A stretch of 64,000 nucleotides of DNA from Neobacillus cucumis. Its GTDB lineage: Bacteria > Bacillota > Bacilli > Bacillales_B > DSM-18226. The translations under genes were made by a program, and so were the position numbers. The notes below the pieces were generated by a model, which was given only the letters and a program-made list of their open reading frames with translations, ran no database searches and was not told the origin of the DNA. This document shows, piece by piece, positions 8,914-17,936 of the stretch. Each line of letters begins with the position of its first letter. The first letter of the stretch is position 1. The stretch is taken from assembly GCF_023715505.1 (NCBI RefSeq), contig NZ_JAMBOH010000001.1:1-64000 (forward strand). Direction: 5' to 3'.

Positions 8914-9063
8914 CTCATCATTCCTTGTCCAATTACTTTATTACCACTTATATGATAAAAAAATGGACTTCATTCAACTAGAACTTCTGGGATTCGAATG
9001 AAAAATAAACAGAGCCATTTTAGCCCCCGTTTTTAAGCGGTTGCCGTACGGTGTTTTTTGGAA

Positions 9064-10372
9064 TTACGCATTCCCTTGCCGAGCGAAACTAATATCGTAA
9101 TAATCAATCGGTAATACCCATAAAAATAATGCATATGGCAAATACTCAAACATCGGAATGCCTACAATTGTACTGCACATAATCGCAAGCACGCTCCATG
9201 GGACAACCCCTGGAAATAGCATAGTTGAATCACCCATCACTCTAACTAACTCTTCTTTTCCATAATAATGGGACCAATGTGGGAGAAACGATCTCCCCGT
9301 TAAAATAATCGGAAGGGTCTGATTGGCAGCAATTACCGTAATGATTAGTGTTGCCATAAGTGTTTTCAAGGTATCTACAAGCAAACTGTGCGATGACTCC
9401 AGCCATTTATCCAAATAGGGCTGAATAACATTTAGTTTTTCCAAAAGATCATTATATGCCCCTGCTAGGGCTAAAAACAGCAGCAACTGGTACATATGAA
9501 TGAAACCGCCGCCTAGGCCATCAATGCCATGCCAAAGAGCTCCTGCTACTGTTGTCCATGAAGTCCCATTGACCAACGAGATGACAATTGCTGATAGAAT
9601 ACTAGATAAGAACGCATATATGATACTCATTCTAAAAAGAACCAACACGATTAGTGTGATCGGTGGAATAAACATCGCCGGTGACAGCTCACTCCAAATC
9701 AAATGATCACTTGTTATAGACGCCTTGCTGGTAATGTGTGAGTCCACTACTCCATAAAAACATAGACAAAAAAGAATGGCCGTAGCGGTTGTCATAAACA
9801 TTGCTTTCCCTTGCCTTTTTACTGGTACTTCGACCGTGTGGGCCAGTAATTGATGTGCGCTAGAGAAAGGCGATGTTCGGTCTCCGACAAAAGCCCCTGA
9901 AACTAATGCTCCCGCTACAATGGGAAGAGGGAGATGAAGTACCGCGGCTGTCCCTAATAGCGGAACCCCAATTGCACTTAGTGTCCCGATCGTCGTACCT
10001 AGCAGCATGGAGAAAATCATCGTAATAAAGAAGGATAGAATAAAAAAATGGTGTGGATGGATAAAATTCAATGCAATCTTGACCATTTGTCCAATCGTTC
10101 CTGATAAGTACCAGGATGGCAGCAAGAAACTGACTAAAAATAAAATGATGATGACAATTCTTGTTTTATGGACACCTATCATACTAATTTTTATTGATTC
10201 TCTAATAGAGAAAGTGGCTTTTAATGAGAGTAAAAATAAAATAAAATAAAATAAGATATCCAGGAAGAAAGCCTATTACCAGTGGCTGGTGATAGACGAC
10301 TGACAAGATAACCCCGATTATAGTGATATGCAGAAGAAACAGGACCTGTGTAAAAGAAAACTTTACCGTCAT
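9064..10372 (-). pseudogene. Na+/H+ antiporter NhaC family gene, split by a frameshift at a pentanucleotide repeat
   Basis: Two frames together make one NhaC-like antiporter. The N-terminal frame (10372 to 10202) starts MTVKFSF after AAAGGTGG and holds two membrane segments. The C-terminal frame (10182 to 9064) has SGTIGQM, GTTIGTLSAIGVPLLG, GAFVGDRTSPFSSAHQ and many membrane segments. Reading the second frame upstream gives KATFSIRESIKI, the expected cytoplasmic loop, so nothing is missing but the frame. The break lies in AAAAT repeats at 10232-10254. One extra 5-bp unit, or loss of two units, restores a gene of about 437 codons, near the family's normal length. It is either a decayed gene, a phase-variable one in the OFF state, or a sequencing error. 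Confidence 0.8.
10232..10254. repeat. Pentanucleotide microsatellite (AAAAT)4 inside the antiporter gene
   Basis: Plus strand AAAAAT then AAAAT three times and AA. On the coding (minus) strand it is TTTTA repeated, encoding Leu/Ile/Phe/Tyr of a membrane helix. Five-base units change the frame. Confidence 0.9.
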
Positions 10373-10468
10373 AGAAAACCCACCTTTAGAAATAAGAACA
10401 CTCCTCATTATAAGGAAAATTTCGCACTTCGGAAAGTCAATCTCAAAAAAAGGAGAGCCGTTCTTAAG

Positions 10469-10882
10469 TCATTGAAGGTATCTTTTTCTAGAACTAAACT
10501 TTCTGCGATAAACAAACTTCCGTAAATCATCCTCCTTTAAATTATCATCATATATTAAGAACAATAATGATTGTAACTCCGGAAAATGCTCCATGACGAA
10601 AAGAGCGAACTCCTTTCGTTCGCCCTTTACTTTTATTTTAAATTCGTCCTGTTTCACTATTTCCTTCAACTGCTTCTCATAATAAGCCTTTGTATCTTCC
10701 CACTTTTCTTTGCGATTCTCCAAAATATCACGGGCATACTCCGGTAATTTGTCGATAACCAGATCAAGATAGCCTTCAGACCACATGACCATTTTATCTT
10801 TTTCCGGCAACTCAAACACCATATTCATTAGATCCAGGTCATCACCTCGACTACTGGCTGCATGTTTCCCGACCCGATTCAT
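10469..10882 (-). CDS. Unrecognised charged alpha-helical protein, 137 aa
   Basis: A soluble protein rich in Lys/Glu with predicted helices (LPEYARDILENRKEKWEDTK) and a basic C-terminus. I do not recognise the family. ATG at 10882 (MNRVGKH) follows AAGAGGTG; the GTG three codons upstream overlaps that ribosome site. It starts 24 bp after the foldase stop, so it is the third gene of the HtrA-foldase unit. That suggests, but does not show, a link to envelope protein quality control. Confidence 0.7.
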   Translation of the reverse strand: MNRVGKHAASSRGDDLDLMNMVFELPEKDKMVMWSEGYLDLVIDKLPEYARDILENRKEKWEDTKAYYEKQLKEIVKQDEFKIKVKGERKEFALFVMEHFPELQSLLFLIYDDNLKEDDLRKFVYRRKFSSRKRYLQ

Positions 10883-10906
10883 TTTGTTCACCTCTTGGTT
10901 GTTGGG

Positions 10907-11797
10907 TTATGCGTCACTACTCAAAGTATTTTCAATGTCATAATTCTTTTTCTTACTGTCTATCCAAGTCTGATATTCAGAATCAACTTTTTGGTCGAAT
11001 AGGGTTTCCTTTATTTTAGCCTTGCTTGCCTCATAGTTTGCTGCTTGTGCTGCTTTTTTATCCTCCACTTTTATGATATGGTACCCATATTCTGTTTTAA
11101 CCGGATCACTAATTTTGTTAACTGGTAAGGTGAACGCAACGTTATCAAATTCGGTTACCATTGTTCCTTTCGCAAAATAACCAAGCTCCCCGCCGTTATC
11201 TTTTGTGCTTTCATCGGTCGAATACTTTTTGGCTAATGTTGCGAAATCTTCACCATTATCGAGTTTTTGTTTGATTTCCTTTGCCGTTTTCTCATCTGCC
11301 ACAAGTATGTGACTGGCTTTAACTTGCTCTGCGGTAGCATAAGAATCTTTGTTTTGCTCAAAATAGGTTTTCATTTCGTCTTCAGTGATTTTGATTTCAG
11401 GTTCAAGTAGTTTCTTAATTAACAGGTAATTCTTTACATCATTTTTAAGTGCAGTAAGAGTGGTATTGTTGTCAACGAGTGCCTGATTAAAGGCATCCTC
11501 TCCACCGTACTGTTCTTTTAATTTGTCAATTTCACTGTTAATTGTACTATTAGAAACCGAAATCTTTTTCTTTCCTGCCTCTGCCTCTACAATTTTATCA
11601 TTGATCATTTGGTCAACCGTGTCCGAACCATACTGTTTGACCAATTTTGTGTACAATTCATCCTTCGTAATTTTTTCACCATTAATGCTTGCCACAGCAT
11701 CATCCTGGATTAAGGTAAAAGTTAGAAACACTCCTGCTGCGATTATGAACGCAAGTATTAAAGCGCTCAATTGTTTATTCTTTTTTATCCAAGCCAT
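10907..11797 (-). CDS. Membrane-anchored PpiC-type peptidyl-prolyl isomerase / foldase (PrsA/YacD-like)
   Basis: A 296-residue protein: one N-terminal membrane segment (about 11-30), a SurA/PrsA-like helical N-domain (VASINGEKITKDELY), and a parvulin domain at about 158-245 (KASHILV, FATLAKKYSTD, GELGYF, FDNVAFTLP, GYHIIKV). There is no lipobox cysteine, unlike PrsA, so it is tethered by the helix. It would fold secreted proteins outside the membrane. It starts 10 bp after the HtrA stop, so the protease and foldase are co-expressed. Confidence 0.88.
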   Translation of the reverse strand: MAWIKKNKQLSALILAFIIAAGVFLTFTLIQDDAVASINGEKITKDELYTKLVKQYGSDTVDQMINDKIVEAEAGKKKISVSNSTINSEIDKLKEQYGGEDAFNQALVDNNTTLTALKNDVKNYLLIKKLLEPEIKITEDEMKTYFEQNKDSYATAEQVKASHILVADEKTAKEIKQKLDNGEDFATLAKKYSTDESTKDNGGELGYFAKGTMVTEFDNVAFTLPVNKISDPVKTEYGYHIIKVEDKKAAQAANYEASKAKIKETLFDQKVDSEYQTWIDSKKKNYDIENTLSSDA

Positions 11798-11807
11798 TAA
11801 TTTACCT

Positions 11808-13289
11808 TCATCCTTCCGAGTTTACTGTTATTTTTGCATTTAATGTAATCAGTTTTCCATCGCGGTACACCCCAAATTTGATGGTGTCACCGATTTGCAC
11901 TTTCGAGTATAAATATTTTCTTAGTTCTGATGAATTAGTAATTTGAGTTCCATTCATTGACACAATGATATCCTTTGGCTCGAAGCCTGCCTTTCCAGCT
12001 GCAGAATTGGAATCAATATTCATCACTAAAACACCTTTAGTCACATTTTGAGGAAGGTTTTGATAGTACATTTGTGGTACTTGGTCTAAGTCAGCTAGGC
12101 CGACACCTAGATATGGGCGGTCAATTTTCCCATTTTTAATTAATTGGTTCACAATAGGGATAAAATCATTACTAGGGATCGCGAAACCTAACCCTTCTAC
12201 CCCGGTTTCAGATATTTTCAAACTGTTAATACCAATTACTTGACCTTGCGTATTAATTAAGGCACCACCGCTGTTACCAGGATTAATTGCTGCATCTGTT
12301 TGAATAACATTTGTATCCCAATTTCCAGCAGATGTTGAGACGGAAATGGTTCGGTTAGTGGCACTAACAATTCCTTGTGTTACCGTTCTAGATAAATCAA
12401 CCCCGAGCGGATTACCAATCGCATATACTTGGTCACCAGGTCTCAATGTTGATGAGTCTCCGAAATTAGCTGTAGTGGTAACATACTTTGCATCAATTTT
12501 TAAAACAGCTAAATCTGTTAACGCATCGGTTCCAACCACTTCTGCAGTTGTCTTTTGACCATTATATAATGAAATCTCTAACTTAGAGGCCCCTTCAACG
12601 ACATGATTATTCGTAACAATATAGGCTATTGTTTTATTTTTTTGAAAAATAACACCAGAACCCGAGCCGCTTTCCACACTTTGTGAAGAGTCAGAATTAG
12701 AATCAGAAAAAGAGTTAGAATTAGAATTACCCCATAAATCCGTCGTTGGCTGCTGTTGCTGATAATTTACAATCCCAACAATGGCTTTGGATAGCTTTTC
12801 AACCGTGTCGGCAACGGAATTATTAGTAGAAACCGCCGTTGGCTGCGCGGTTACGGTTTTAACAGCATTACTACTAGTAGGACTGCTTAACTCTTGATTT
12901 TGACTATTTTGATTAAAGTTGTTCATATAATCGGTATGAGGTAAGACAGCTAAGGTTAAGACGGATCCAATTACACCTGCTGCGATGGTCGATACAAATC
13001 CCGTTGCCTTACGCTTTTTCGTGCCCTGCTGATTATTGGAACGTGTTTGTTCAATCATAGGAGGAGCAGCCATTTCTTCAGGAATCTTTGTATCCTTGAT
13101 GTCTTCAAATTCTCCGTCCTTGTTTGACTCTACTGAGAAAGTTGCATCTACAGCATTCACACTATTTTTTGAATGGCTTTCGTCCTTCATTTTTTCAAGA
13201 GAAAATTCTTCAGAATTTGTATTATTCTTCATCTCAGATGAGTTTGGTTGATAGTTTTCGCCGAATTCATTTTCATTTTTGAAGTCCAT
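11808..13289 (-). CDS. HtrA/DegP-type serine protease with PDZ domain, membrane-anchored
   Basis: A 493-residue protein: a cytoplasmic, acidic N-terminal tail, one membrane helix (about 97-116), a Ser/Asn-rich linker, a trypsin-like domain with catalytic His229 (TNNHVV), Asp259 (DLAVLK) and Ser340 (GNSGGA), and a C-terminal PDZ domain (PYLGVGLAD onward). It degrades or refolds damaged secreted proteins. AAAGGAG precedes the ATG. Its promoter carries 11-bp spaced direct repeats that could bind the response regulator encoded upstream. Confidence 0.93.
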   Translation of the reverse strand: MDFKNENEFGENYQPNSSEMKNNTNSEEFSLEKMKDESHSKNSVNAVDATFSVESNKDGEFEDIKDTKIPEEMAAPPMIEQTRSNNQQGTKKRKATGFVSTIAAGVIGSVLTLAVLPHTDYMNNFNQNSQNQELSSPTSSNAVKTVTAQPTAVSTNNSVADTVEKLSKAIVGIVNYQQQQPTTDLWGNSNSNSFSDSNSDSSQSVESGSGSGVIFQKNKTIAYIVTNNHVVEGASKLEISLYNGQKTTAEVVGTDALTDLAVLKIDAKYVTTTANFGDSSTLRPGDQVYAIGNPLGVDLSRTVTQGIVSATNRTISVSTSAGNWDTNVIQTDAAINPGNSGGALINTQGQVIGINSLKISETGVEGLGFAIPSNDFIPIVNQLIKNGKIDRPYLGVGLADLDQVPQMYYQNLPQNVTKGVLVMNIDSNSAAGKAGFEPKDIIVSMNGTQITNSSELRKYLYSKVQIGDTIKFGVYRDGKLITLNAKITVNSEG

Positions 13290-13324
13290 CTTAATCGATC
13301 TCCTTTAATCTATTTCTTATCTTG

Positions 13325-13365
13325 TGTATACTTTAACTCACAAATCTTAACAAATTATTAACAAA
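13325..13365 (-). promoter_or_regulatory. htrA-like promoter with direct repeats
   Basis: Minus strand -35 TTGTTA (13348-13353), 17-bp spacer, -10 TATACA (13325-13330). TTTGTTAA occurs at 13358-13365 and 13347-13354, exactly 11 bp apart and overlapping the -35. This is the layout bound by OmpR/PhoB-type regulators. The promoter call is firm; the operator is inferred. Confidence 0.6.
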
Positions 13366-13398
13366 CTTTAACGAGTTTAAGAAAAAATGTAGAAAAAA

Positions 13399-13431
13399 TG
13401 AAAAAGCTGCGGGTTATCCCGCAGCTTTTTC
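13399..13431. terminator. Strong terminator after the histidine kinase gene
   Basis: AGCTGCGGG-TTAT-CCCGCAGCT with A and T runs on both sides. It separates the two-component genes from the protease unit. Confidence 0.9.
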
Positions 13432-13437
13432 CAATCA

Positions 13438-14868
13438 TTATTCGTTTTTCAATCGAATCGTAAATTTTGTTCCTTGTCCTTCTTCACTTGTAACGTCAAT
13501 TTCACCGTTATGGAGCAGAACTAATTGTTTCACAATCGACAGACCTAATCCAAATTCACCATATGGGGTACTCGTTCTAGAGATATCTGCTTTATAAAAA
13601 CGACGCCAGATGTTTTCGATTTCATTGGAATCAATCCCAATTCCCGTATCTTCCACTTCAATAATCGTGGCATTAGCTTCTTTTCTGCCGCGCAGCCATA
13701 TAGTCCCGTCGGAGGTGAACTGAATACTATTCTTCGTGATATTGATTAAAATCTGAATAAGCCGGTCATAATCAGCCAGTACCATAATTTCCTGTTCAGC
13801 CTCAACAATAATTTGGTTATTTTTATCCTCCGCCAGCATACTCAACTGATCTTGGATAATTTCAAGTACTTCTAATAATTGTATCTCTTCTTTAAATAGT
13901 GTAATTTGATTAGAGCGTATTTTTTCAAAATCTAGGTTTTCATTGACAAGACGAATCAGTCTTTTTGCCTCTTGACTGACTAAATTAATTCCGCGTTCCT
14001 TATCTCCTTCAGGAATCATATCATTTTTCAGGCCTTCAATCACGCCGCTTATCGTCGTTAACGGTGTACGCATTTCATGAGAAACATCCGCCATGAACTG
14101 ACGCCTTCTGTTTTCAAGGCTTTCAATTTCTAACATCGATTGATTTATCTTATTTACCATATGATTAAAATCATTAGCCAACTCACCGATTTCATCAAAA
14201 TTAGAAGAATTCACTTTTACATTATAATTTCCAACAGAAACTTGTGATGTTGCTTCACGGAGTCGCTTGATCCGGTGAACATGAATCCTTGATAAAAACC
14301 AGCTTTGTAAAAAGGAGACTGCAAAGGCGATTAAAATGGTATACAGTAAATACTTATTCAATTGCTGAATCATTTTACTCGAACCGCTTATGGGCGAGGT
14401 TAATAGTACACCGCCAAAAAATCTTCCGTTTTCTGTATATGGTAATACAACAAAGGTGACCCCTTCTTGCCCAAAACGTTTAAAATCGCTTTGGACAATT
14501 AAAGTCTTCCCCTTCGTTACTTTATCCCATTCCTTCTCACTTAAATTTTTAATGGCAGGACCATGTTTATTAACTAAATAGAGTTGACCATGCTGGTCGA
14601 ACATACTAAAACTCATTTTTCTCGCTGCCAATACATTACTGTATTGATTTAGCACATCGTCTGAGTCTAGAGGTGATGCCTCCTTTAAATCGGATAGAAT
14701 TGCTTTTCCATAAGAAATCAGTTCATCTGATTTATTTTCATAGATTAGGTTTTCGACATAATGAGCAAATAGTATACTTAACAATAAAAACGCAACAATG
14801 ATAATACTAATATGACTAAAAAACTGCTGATAAAAGTACTTAAACTTCATCTGTTTTAACTGCATCAT
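13438..14868 (-). CDS. Sensor histidine kinase
   Basis: About 476 residues: membrane helices near 20-38 and 174-194 bracket an extracellular sensor of about 130 residues. Then come HAMP, HisKA with the phosphorylated His near 264 (DVSHEMRTPLTT) and HATPase_c with N, G1 and G2 boxes (VEDTGIGI, GLGLSIVKQL). It overlaps the regulator gene by 29 bp and would be translationally coupled. ATG at 14868 has AGGA about 10 nt upstream. Given the HtrA and foldase genes next door, it probably senses secretion or envelope stress (inference). Confidence 0.9.
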   Translation of the reverse strand: MMQLKQMKFKYFYQQFFSHISIIIVAFLLLSILFAHYVENLIYENKSDELISYGKAILSDLKEASPLDSDDVLNQYSNVLAARKMSFSMFDQHGQLYLVNKHGPAIKNLSEKEWDKVTKGKTLIVQSDFKRFGQEGVTFVVLPYTENGRFFGGVLLTSPISGSSKMIQQLNKYLLYTILIAFAVSFLQSWFLSRIHVHRIKRLREATSQVSVGNYNVKVNSSNFDEIGELANDFNHMVNKINQSMLEIESLENRRRQFMADVSHEMRTPLTTISGVIEGLKNDMIPEGDKERGINLVSQEAKRLIRLVNENLDFEKIRSNQITLFKEEIQLLEVLEIIQDQLSMLAEDKNNQIIVEAEQEIMVLADYDRLIQILINITKNSIQFTSDGTIWLRGRKEANATIIEVEDTGIGIDSNEIENIWRRFYKADISRTSTPYGEFGLGLSIVKQLVLLHNGEIDVTSEEGQGTKFTIRLKNE

Positions 14869-15541
14869 CAAATTTATATCCTACTCCCCAAACGGTATGG
14901 AAGAAAGGCTGTGACGTTGTTTCCACCTTTTTCCTCAGACGTTTGATGTGAACATCAACCGTCCGCTCGTCACCGTAAAACTGATATCCCCATACACGCT
15001 CTAGTAATTGTTCACGAGAGAATACCTGGCGAGGATGTTCCACCATATAAGAAAGTAAGTCAAACTCTTTTGGTGTTAAGTTTGTCACCTGTGTTTCATC
15101 TACAAATACTTCTCTCGTAATTTTATTAACCTTAAAACGGTCCGTTTTAATTACGTTGTCTTGGTCTTTATGCTCTTGGTTCTGTACTCTGCGTGTTACA
15201 GCTTTAATTCTAGCCATCAAGGTTAGCGGACTAAATGGCTTCGTGACATAATCATCAGCCCCCATCTCTAGACCGAGTACCTGGTCAGATTCACTATCTT
15301 TCGCAGTTAACATAATAATTGGAACAGTAAACTTTTCATCACGAATTTTCCGGCAGATCGTTACGCCATCCATGCCTGGAAGCATCCAGTCAATAATAAG
15401 GGCATCCCAAGTTCCGTTTTTAAAGCGAATGTACCCCTCTAACCCGTCGTTTACAAACTCTCCTTCAATGCCTTCCTTAGCAAAAAACATTTCAATCATC
15501 GAGCAGACACCTTTATTATCTTCAATCACTAATATTTTCAC
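14840..15541 (-). CDS. OmpR/PhoB-family response regulator
   Basis: About 233 residues. The receiver domain has the acidic pair IEDN, phospho-acceptor Asp in IIDWMLPGMDG (about residue 51), Thr in MLTAKD and Lys in VTKPF. The DNA-binding domain has the winged-helix signature LTPKEFDLL and ERTVDVHIKRLRKK. GTG at 15541 (MKILVIEDN) is preferred by family and by distance from AGGGG; GTG at 15547 is possible. Forms an operon with the kinase. It does not closely resemble CssR although the neighbourhood suggests a similar job. Confidence 0.9.
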   Translation of the reverse strand: MKILVIEDNKGVCSMIEMFFAKEGIEGEFVNDGLEGYIRFKNGTWDALIIDWMLPGMDGVTICRKIRDEKFTVPIIMLTAKDSESDQVLGLEMGADDYVTKPFSPLTLMARIKAVTRRVQNQEHKDQDNVIKTDRFKVNKITREVFVDETQVTNLTPKEFDLLSYMVEHPRQVFSREQLLERVWGYQFYGDERTVDVHIKRLRKKVETTSQPFFHTVWGVGYKFDDAVKTDEV

Positions 15542-15677
15542 AATCACTCATCCCCTAGCAAAAAAACTCTTTCTTCTTAGTTTATACGAAATTTTTTTCA
15601 TATCAAACCCTCTGCACCATAATTACATTTTAATTAAGAGTTTGTTCATAGTTTATTAATATTTAAGCTTTTTCCAG

Positions 15678-15812
15678 AACAAAAACGCAAGCGCCTTGAA
15701 CAGTCCCGACAAGCATAAGACGCTCAAGGAAAGAAGGCGTTCTTTGCCTTCATTCCCTGAGTGGCTGTAGACCATCGGGGGGCTAGGCGCTGGAGCTGTA
15801 CGTCGACAGTCC
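15678..15812. repeat. Dispersed intergenic repeat, copy A
   Basis: About 135 bp that returns at 59637-59774 in the opposite orientation with roughly 90% identity. The ends carry CGCAAGCGCCTTGAACAG and GGCTAGGCGCTGGAGCT. The element contains internal complementary blocks and no open frame. It resembles the small palindromic intergenic elements that are multicopy in many Bacillaceae genomes. Confidence 0.85.
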
Positions 15813-15849
15813 TTTTATTAACAGTCCACAATTGAAAATTTTATAAACA

Positions 15850-15878
15850 AGAAAAAGAGACTTGAAATATTCAAGCCT
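15850..15878 (-). terminator. Terminator of the TetR-controlled cluster
   Basis: Minus strand AGGCTTGAA-TAT-TTCAAGTCT followed by CTTTTTC. It lies just after the last gene of the cluster. Confidence 0.75.
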
Positions 15879-15892
15879 CCTTTGTTCTTTTA

Positions 15893-16898
15893 TTATATTT
15901 TTACTGCAGAACCAGCAAAAAGCGAAACCGCATTTTCTCCGAGTATTTTTGAGATTTGTTGTTCAGTTATTCCCTTTTCTCTAAGATCTGGAAGGATATT
16001 TTCAAAAATATGTCTAGGATGCCCGTTCTCCATAATTTTCTTTACTTGCTCATTCATCACTGGAGGCCGGCCCGGCCAAATATTGACGCTGTCATGGGCT
16101 AATAAGATTTGATCTTCATAACCCGCTTCCAATAAGGAGATTAAAGTTGCAACCCTATCTTGGTCTAGCGGAGCCCCTGCAAGAACTTGGATTCCAAAGC
16201 GGTCGAAGCCGATTCGTACCCCTTCATCCATTACTTCCTTATGATATTCTGGGTTGGTATTTCCACACATATGGCCAATAATAATTTTATTAGGATCTGC
16301 ACCATGTTCAATCCGCATTCTTGCCTGTTCAGGACCCATTGTTCCTTCTTGAGTATGGGTCAGAATGACTATTCCGGTTTCCTGTTGAACCCGTGCAGCC
16401 GCACGGAAAAACATTTTTTCATATTCGGTAGTTTCATCCTTGCTCGATGCTAATTTGATGATCCCCGGCTTAATTCCCGTTCCGGCAATGCCTTCGTTAA
16501 TTTCAGTTATAAACATTTGATCGATATCCTCTTCCGCTGTTCCCAGCCCCTCCCTGTCTTAATTTGAAGTAAGGAGTGGCCCCCTCACCCTCATAGTAGA
16601 AGCCAGTCGCACAAATAATTTGCAGACTGGTAGCATCCGAGATTTGTCGTAAAAATAGAGAGTCTCTGCTGCATTCATTAGGGGAAGGGTAGACGACGGT
16701 TTGGACACCATGCTTTGAAACCGCCTCGCTATGGCAATGCCGCTCTAATGCTTCCTCTTTATTAAATGTACCAAGTGTAACATTGCCTTGAAATCCTGGG
16801 TAGCCAAAAATAAAGTGTTCGTAAATAAGTGTTTTTCCAAGTCTATCAACGGGTATTCGACCTGTAACAGTTTCAACTGCTTTCATTACATCGGTCAC
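15893..16898 (-). pseudogene. Phosphotriesterase-family hydrolase / lactonase, frameshifted
   Basis: Two frames form one amidohydrolase-fold protein of the phosphotriesterase family (about 335 residues). The first ends after ATPYFKLRQGG; the second resumes with DIDQMFITEINEGIAGTGIKPG and carries HTQEGTMG, IIIGHMCG and LLAHDSV. The break is one extra G in a G-rich run (16546-16553). The N-terminal metal motif, normally HxH, reads YEH, so one zinc ligand His is Tyr (one base change). Both defects suggest decay; an assembly error would explain only the first. Last gene of the cluster, just before its terminator. Confidence 0.82.
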
Positions 16899-16950
16899 CC
16901 TTTCAGATCTATTAGATTATTGGCTCAACAAGTTACACTAGATGATTTCT

Positions 16951-17925
16951 TTAAGGTTCTAAAATCAGTTTGCCTTGTGTTTTTCGAGATTGTAATAAGG
17001 TATGGACCTTGGCCGCCTCTTCTAAAGGAAACACACCGCCAATCGTCAGCTTTAATTTCCCCTGACCAAGATATGTAAATAATTCTACTAAACTTGGCTG
17101 AAGCAGCTCTGGTTTTCTCATGATTTGTGGCAGGAAAAATCCGATGACTGATTGATTCCTCGCCATGAGTGAGGCTGGGTAACACCGGCTTTGTTCGCCG
17201 CTTGCTGCACCAAATATAACGAGGCGGCCAAATGTGGAGAGACATTTAAGGGTTTTATTAAAAACCTCACCTCCGACCATTTCAAGGGCAATATTTACGC
17301 CTCTGCCGCCAGTTGCCTCAAGAACCTGCTTATCCCAATCGGACTGTGTATAGTTAATGAGTACGTCTGCTCCCATTTCACGGGCCAAGGCTAGCTTTTC
17401 TTCCGAGCTTGCGGTGGCAATGATTTTTCCCGCCCCAAACAATTTTGCAAGCTGTACTGCTATCGTTCCTACACCCCCTGCTGCCGCATGAACGAGGACA
17501 CTTTCCCCTTTTTCCAACCGACCCATAGTTTTTAAAATATGATACGCGCTTAGACCTTGAAGCGGCAGTGCTGCAGCGGTCTGGAAATCTAATTGTTCAG
17601 GTATTGGTATAACGGACCGTTCATCAGCTAGGGTAAAATCCGCATAGCCCCCGGATTCAATTAATGTCACGATTCTTGTTCCAGGCTTTATTTTTGTGAC
17701 TTGATCGCCAACTTCTGTTACGACTCCGGCAATTTCAGCACCAGGAATAAATGGCAGCGGTGTCTTCACGACATACTGTCCTTCCCGCCGGGCTGTATCG
17801 GCATAGTTGACTCCGATTGCTTTGATTTCGATTAATACCTCATGACCTTTAGGAACCGGCCTTTCAATTTCGACAAGGTTTAAAACTTCTGGTCCCCCAT
17901 ATTCTTTTAGCTGTATCGCTCTCAT
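16951..17925 (-). CDS. Zinc-less medium-chain dehydrogenase, NADPH:quinone oxidoreductase type
   Basis: About 324 residues: the GroES-like domain begins MRAIQLKEYGGPEVL, with NYADTARREGQY, and the Rossmann site is AAAGGVGTIAVQLAK. Structural-zinc cysteines are absent, as in quinone oxidoreductases and enoyl reductases of this family. AGGAG is eight bases before ATG 17925; the preceding GTG overlaps the ribosome site. The gene follows the enoyl-CoA hydratase by 11 bp, so it may reduce an enoyl intermediate of the same pathway (inference). Confidence 0.88.
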   Translation of the reverse strand: MRAIQLKEYGGPEVLNLVEIERPVPKGHEVLIEIKAIGVNYADTARREGQYVVKTPLPFIPGAEIAGVVTEVGDQVTKIKPGTRIVTLIESGGYADFTLADERSVIPIPEQLDFQTAAALPLQGLSAYHILKTMGRLEKGESVLVHAAAGGVGTIAVQLAKLFGAGKIIATASSEEKLALAREMGADVLINYTQSDWDKQVLEATGGRGVNIALEMVGGEVFNKTLKCLSTFGRLVIFGAASGEQSRCYPASLMARNQSVIGFFLPQIMRKPELLQPSLVELFTYLGQGKLKLTIGGVFPLEEAAKVHTLLQSRKTQGKLILEP

Positions 17926-17936
17926 AAATTCCACTC

